Origin: a virus
DNA: 64,000 bases
Virus record (IMG/VR): IMGVR_UViG_3300033571_021855
Location: 1 to 64,000 of that record
Reading direction: 5' to 3' (one strand)
The notes under the pieces were generated by a model. The model had not been told where the DNA came from and made no database searches. It worked only from the letters and a program-made list of their open reading frames with translations. Below, piece after piece: positions 60,401 through 64,000 of this stretch. Every line of letters starts with the position of its first letter. The stretch's first letter is position 1. Made by a program: the position numbers and the translations under genes.

Positions 60401-63400
60401 GCTGATGTTATCAGAACTTTTCTAGACATAGCTGTCAATAATGATTTATTAACATTATCTGAGAGACTTGCAATAACAGGGTATGAAATTTTTATAGGAG
60501 ATAGAAGGGTTGAGAAATCTGTTATAGCAAAAGGTATATGTTTTGATGTATATAGATCATCCTTCCAGGGTGAGATGTACAGTAATTACCCTTTGAATGC
60601 CTTAGGTAACGATCTTCTTAATGGGCAATATCAGGGGCATCCATTTGGAAGTACTAGTAATAGTATTTTTACTTTTCACTCTCCAAATATACACTTTAAT
60701 AAGCCAACTTTAACAAGAGAGATAGCTATTGATGGGTATCTAGTGGGTAAGGGTAGAATGTATTTTGATGAAGTTTTAGATCACCCAACATATATTTTAT
60801 TAGGGGATCAGGCAAAATCTTTAGCCACATCTTTAGCTATTCTTGAATCTGCTTTAGAGGTTGTGATACAGTCTTCAAGCTGGACAGTTACTGCCGCTGC
60901 AGGTGGGGTATCTTCTCCTGCTGCGGTTATTATCGCTGGTCTAGCAATTGCAGCATATGTAATTATGGCCATTAAAAAAACAGGACAATATAGACTTCAA
61001 TGGCTTCAGACATTTACTAATATGGGTAAGCCTAATAATTTTGCGTATTATCAGACAGTTGTTGGTCATTATAGTACATTTATGCCTAATAATCAGGGTG
61101 ATTCATTATTAAGATCTGCGGAAGTTGTTCAGTATTTAAAAGAGGGATATTGGAATGTCTCAAATGAGTACAATGGCAATATATATAAGATTAATAATGT
61201 AGGAAGGGAAGATTCTGTTCTAATCTCATTTGGAGATAGCTATAGAATAAATTATCCAGGAACAATTGTTAACTATGATAATACAAATTATAGTTTAGAT
61301 AATTCAAGTAGAAGATTAACAGATACCCTCATAGGAAAAGCTGCTCAATATACTACTAACGCTTCTTCACCTTATGTGACAATGAAGCAATACAACCCAT
61401 CTCAATATGGAAGTATTAACTCTATAAGTTGGCTTAGTACAGGGTTTTGTGGTGACATAAATGATAATTCTGAATGTAATACAGTTTTAGGAGGAGATAT
61501 TTTTATTAGTAGATTTGCTGTTAAAAGAAAGTTTCCATTCTTTAAAACAGATGCTTTTGGATTAGCACCTTTGACTCCATTTGAATACTCTAGTAATTTT
61601 AATATAAATCCACATCTAAATACAGTATCTAGTGGTAGATTTTTCCTAGATTTTATGATAAATGACTCTGATAATTATACAGCTTCATTTATATGGCCTT
61701 CTAATGGAAGTACTTATAACCTACATCAATTGTCAGGAAATACAGGTTTCTATATTAAACCTCCATCAAAGTTTTTCTTATATTCATACGGTATACCATA
61801 TTTCTTAGTTGAATCTGAATATAATATGAATTATAGATACGCAAAAAGAGAATACCATGAAAACTTCTATCCTAATGTGAATGATGTAATAGATTGGACA
61901 CAAGAGAAGAATTTAAGTATTAAAGAACCTAACACATATTTTTACAATACAGTATACTCTTCTACAGCAAGTGAGGTAGCCCATAGAGTTTTACCAACAA
62001 CGTATAATAGATTACAATATGATGCTTTAAGTATCCAACCAAATGGTGTTATATACTCTGAACCGGATTCTTCAGATAATGATTTAATTGATCCTTGGTT
62101 AATATATAAACCATTAAATACATATCAATTTCCAAAAAGTTTTGGTAAACTTATTGAGATGGATGGTATAGAGTCTGAGCAAATTTTAGCAAGATTTACA
62201 AATGGTGTTAGTATATTTGGATCAATTGACCAAATCCGAGACAGACTTACTCCTGAAACTAAGAATCTTGGACAAGGAGGTATATTTGCAGGAAGAGCGG
62301 TTGACTTCAATAAGACTGATTTAGGATATGCAGGAACTCAACATAATGCAAAAATTAGTTGTGACTTCGGACATTTTTGGGTAGATGCTAAGAGAGGTAA
62401 AGTTTTCAACTTAGCACCAGGTGGAAAGTCTTTAGATGAGATTACATCAGGTTTAGAGAAATGGTTTAAAGAGAACTTACCATTTAAAATTTTAAACAGT
62501 TTCCCAAATATAGACATAGATAACAACTTCAAAGGATTAGGTATTGCCATGGGGTGGGACGAAAGACAAAAAAGACTATTCCTGACTAAAAAAGATTATT
62601 CAATTATAAACGATACTTTAGAATATGATGAGGAAGTTGGTTTTTATGTAGATGTACCTTGTCCTACTGGATATACTCTTGTAGATGGAGTGTGTACAAA
62701 AATAACTACTACATCTAAGGTACCTCAAGGGACTCCTATAACTGTAGTGAATTCTAAAAGTACAGCTTATGGTTGGAGATATCCTGCACTGTATGATGCA
62801 TATAATCCAGATGGTTCTGCATTGGTAGATGGAATGTATCCAACAGGTTATACATACGAATACCTATTAAACCCCTTTTGGACAGGAAATGGTGTAATTT
62901 ATAGCAACTATGTAAATAGATTGGGTAAAACTGTTTCTATGAAAGAGACAAGCATTATATTAACAAATACATCAGGTACATGTAATATAGAGCTGAATGG
63001 GGTTGGATACTTAGCAACATTCAACACAAGTCTTACTCAAACGGCTACAGATTTTATAACAACACACGGTATAACATTAGCTGGATTAGGTTATAGTGTG
63101 ACACAAGTTGGTCCAAAGCTTATTTTTAGATTTGCAACATCAAACCCTACAACATTTGGTGTAACTACTCTAACGGGTAATTTAGCATTTATTTTTTATG
63201 GAGTAAATCAAATGCCTTCAAATGTATGGTATGGGGCTACAAGTATAGTTAGTATACCTACAACAAAGACATACTACATATTTGTAGTTGCAGATAATAA
63301 ATTCAGATTTTCTATTGATGGTGTTGTTGCATTGGAATCTGATTGGACAGCTATGCAACCGCAACACACTCCAAACAATTCAGGTGATACAATTGCTTTT

Positions 63401-64000
63401 GTAAGAGGACACATCTATCCTATTGAACTAACTGCTGGATGTCACGATATAAAAGTAGAAGGTTGGAATTTTGGAGGTGATTACATGTTCGGTTCAGCAA
63501 TATTTGATAATTCTAAAGCAGAACTAATAGCAGCTACTAGTGATGCAGATTTAAATGTGATTTATTCTACAGAAACTGAGACAATATTTTACGAATCAGT
63601 TCAGGAAGTTACTTGTCCGGATACATTTGTAGACGTATCTCCAGGTGATATTTGTGGAGTGTGTCAAAAAATAGAGACAACTTATGCAATACAAGAAATA
63701 GCTTTAGGGAACCCTACTTATTTTAAAGAGTGTTCTTGGACAGTAGGTTACTCTCCTTTATTGAAGACTTGGATATCTTATTATTCATTTAAACCTAATT
63801 ACTATATAGCATATAATAATTACTTTCAAACAGGTATTAATTACTCTACAACATCTTCAGAGATAGGGTTATGGACACATTTACCATTCCTTTCAAGTTA
63901 CCAAGTGTTCTACGGAAAACTATATCCGTTTACAGTTGAGTTTCCACTTACAACTAGATATACAAATTCTGTGTTGACAGATATTGAGTATTGGTTAGAT
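57485..64000 (+). CDS. Muzzle/tail-stabilisation protein, at least 2172 aa, cut by window end
   Basis: One continuous frame of 2172 codons from ATG 57485 to the window end, without a stop. The start (NKKLSSPKEGMNRDSHEAEL, then FALNVNFQDEHGNGPVVLQ) matches the N-terminal pattern of crAss-like muzzle proteins, which close the tail and hold host-contact parts. A hydrophobic patch SSPAAVIIAGLAIAAYVIMA-like lies near residue 1140-1165. Cys-containing strings CPTGYTLVDGVCTK (about 1724) and CPDTFVDVSPGDICGVC (about 2045) flank an inserted region carrying the domain also found in the 748-residue structural protein. Unusually long, probably through domain insertion. Confidence 0.8.
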   Translation, partial: MAASNKKLSSPKEGMNRDSHEAELKETEYSFALNVNFQDEHGNGPVVLQNESSNIKCTGFKSGYKVIGHKYDINGDRTYFFLTNPTTGDSEIGYISSFYTYTDLQQVENSCNCNISVILENPLEKQIRPVAICTYTTIISDFCTLTGLSTGSLNFSIDYPIFENNIHIKDEKSGKVIYFTDNLNPPRYIQLDNISYYFTDIDECTNVVTDTCLNVDKMRIFKLFEKPCLKVESIRSGGKLRAGMIEVLLAYCDKLGNNISNYYSMTNPIAIFDRNNNILDQTNLDYLTDKAISLSVSNLDSNYDYYKIAVVSKSGLDASVSYYEYNTYPIDNLKVIITSLNGKKQVSFDDLISQKPFYITSKGMSDSNGTLFQYGLKEHREVNLQPVVNLMGSLAKWGTLQAKEDLYMEGENVSNYKSAMRDEVYPYSIRFFFNGGYTTANFPLISRPPKPIEIELMSTGDKNYQSINAYTSNCNGTERDKYWQYNNTATVDPDLCTIPAGSGETTTITRVNELSCVVSVAGEASTLTSIPSGDITINSELSLVSYINTNIEAIKVSTDPQFDDIKYILNNPSTYIGSCTPEFGTNCSEELTLVEENMFAISVDEETSTLVQWEDDMYTEVQSPSVWNYWKPDSSGNIQRNTTFENDYMPMSSLVFVKSNPLPNTTCGAATALSTLQSPQIDIPFYFQDFGATTSAALITTIASTYYSAEFGNFLNKSVLWFKAEFNGEDKILVDLSRVKCDSSDSNTGNTIRISVYDSCGATSDITSYSLLVSDFDTNVTRLELNKTDFTTDYAYIAIDTALKMRGVLKYTLAPPCGNFNMYQRAVEYSQINSFINLTFGKKQTYSSVCTYTIPKLGDCDPVPYQKGEFSYWESTEKYPCNSELYDSSNLIIKSTDLSALPADYVTKFEDYFVLGSIGTEYILSTEANFMDKPIRHFKYPDNKISPFMSTQNQTPSNFGDSVIYPIGFNLTADVIRTFLDIAVNNDLLTLSERLAITGYEIFIGDRRVEKSVIAKGICFDVYRSSFQGEMYSNYPLNALGNDLLNGQYQGHPFGSTSNSIFTFHSPNIHFNKPTLTREIAIDGYLVGKGRMYFDEVLDHPTYILLGDQAKSLATSLAILESALEVVIQSSSWTVTAAAGGVSSPAAVIIAGLAIAAYVIMAIKKTGQYRLQWLQTFTNMGKPNNFAYYQTVVGHYSTFMPNNQGDSLLRSAEVVQYLKEGYWNVSNEYNGNIYKINNVGREDSVLISFGDSYRINYPGTIVNYDNTNYSLDNSSRRLTDTLIGKAAQYTTNASSPYVTMKQYNPSQYGSINSISWLSTGFCGDINDNSECNTVLGGDIFISRFAVKRKFPFFKTDAFGLAPLTPFEYSSNFNINPHLNTVSSGRFFLDFMINDSDNYTASFIWPSNGSTYNLHQLSGNTGFYIKPPSKFFLYSYGIPYFLVESEYNMNYRYAKREYHENFYPNVNDVIDWTQEKNLSIKEPNTYFYNTVYSSTASEVAHRVLPTTYNRLQYDALSIQPNGVIYSEPDSSDNDLIDPWLIYKPLNTYQFPKSFGKLIEMDGIESEQILARFTNGVSIFGSIDQIRDRLTPETKNLGQGGIFAGRAVDFNKTDLGYAGTQHNAKISCDFGHFWVDAKRGKVFNLAPGGKSLDEITSGLEKWFKENLPFKILNSFPNIDIDNNFKGLGIAMGWDERQKRLFLTKKDYSIINDTLEYDEEVGFYVDVPCPTGYTLVDGVCTKITTTSKVPQGTPITVVNSKSTAYGWRYPALYDAYNPDGSALVDGMYPTGYTYEYLLNPFWTGNGVIYSNYVNRLGKTVSMKETSIILTNTSGTCNIELNGVGYLATFNTSLTQTATDFITTHGITLAGLGYSVTQVGPKLIFRFATSNPTTFGVTTLTGNLAFIFYGVNQMPSNVWYGATSIVSIPTTKTYYIFVVADNKFRFSIDGVVALESDWTAMQPQHTPNNSGDTIAFVRGHIYPIELTAGCHDIKVEGWNFGGDYMFGSAIFDNSKAELIAATSDADLNVIYSTETETIFYESVQEVTCPDTFVDVSPGDICGVCQKIETTYAIQEIALGNPTYFKECSWTVGYSPLLKTWISYYSFKPNYYIAYNNYFQTGINYSTTSSEIGLWTHLPFLSSYQVFYGKLYPFTVEFPLTTRYTNSVLTDIEYWLD

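Overview
The window looks like about two thirds of the genome of a lytic-type, AT-rich double-stranded DNA phage of the crAss-like group (order Crassvirales) infecting a member of the Bacteroidota. The assignment rests on gene order and motifs read from the translations: large terminase, portal, a probable scaffold and a major capsid protein. Far downstream follows a block of small ring-type proteins, one with an HU/IHF-like fold, ending in a giant muzzle-type protein that opens with the motif NVNFQDEHGNGP. Host type is inferred from promoters of the Bacteroidota form (TTG, 19-20 bp, TAnnTTTG), from the lack of Shine-Dalgarno sequences, and from a protein built like a type IX secretion substrate of Flavobacteriia. 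No integrase or obvious lysogeny repressor is seen.

Layout. Bases 1-19752 are transcribed leftward and bases 19873-64000 rightward, from a divergent promoter region of about 120 bp (19753-19872). The leftward (early/replication) arm holds, reading from the divergence: a polymerase-like protein with family A motifs, RecA, an HNH protein, PhoH-like ATPase, a single-strand binding protein, a calcineurin-type phosphoesterase, a NUMOD4/HNH homing endonuclease, a secreted protein with a T9SS-like C-terminus, a GroES-like protein, thymidylate synthase and a RecB/Cas4-like nuclease. It is then interrupted by a 2 kb control region (3.9-5.95 kb). This contains a helically phased array of about eleven GTTAAnnnnTTAAC palindromes, a lone Lys-rich protein gene (4229-4870) and a parS-like inverted repeat. 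Beyond it lie very small genes: a probable autoregulated DNA-binding protein between two 27-bp operators, several tiny membrane or secreted proteins, and a tRNA-like sequence without an anticodon arm.

The rightward (late) arm starts with small conserved genes. Packaging and capsid genes follow (22-31 kb), then a structural protein, two pairs of duplicated beta-helix fibres and a 1737-residue fibre (31.6-48.1 kb). A lysis cassette follows (48.5-51.3 kb: holin, patatin-like phospholipase, second holin-like protein, probable unimolecular spanin, L,D-peptidase-like endolysin). Next come Cys-rich adaptor-like proteins sharing one module (51.3-55.0 kb), and last the ring and muzzle proteins (55.1 kb to the end). 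Late operons are separated by hairpin terminators and restarted by near-identical promoters with exactly 20 bp between TTG and TAAATTTG. Two of these terminator-promoter units are visibly duplicated, one before each fibre group.

All function calls come from reading motifs by eye. No database search was run. Coordinates of promoters and hairpins were counted by hand.
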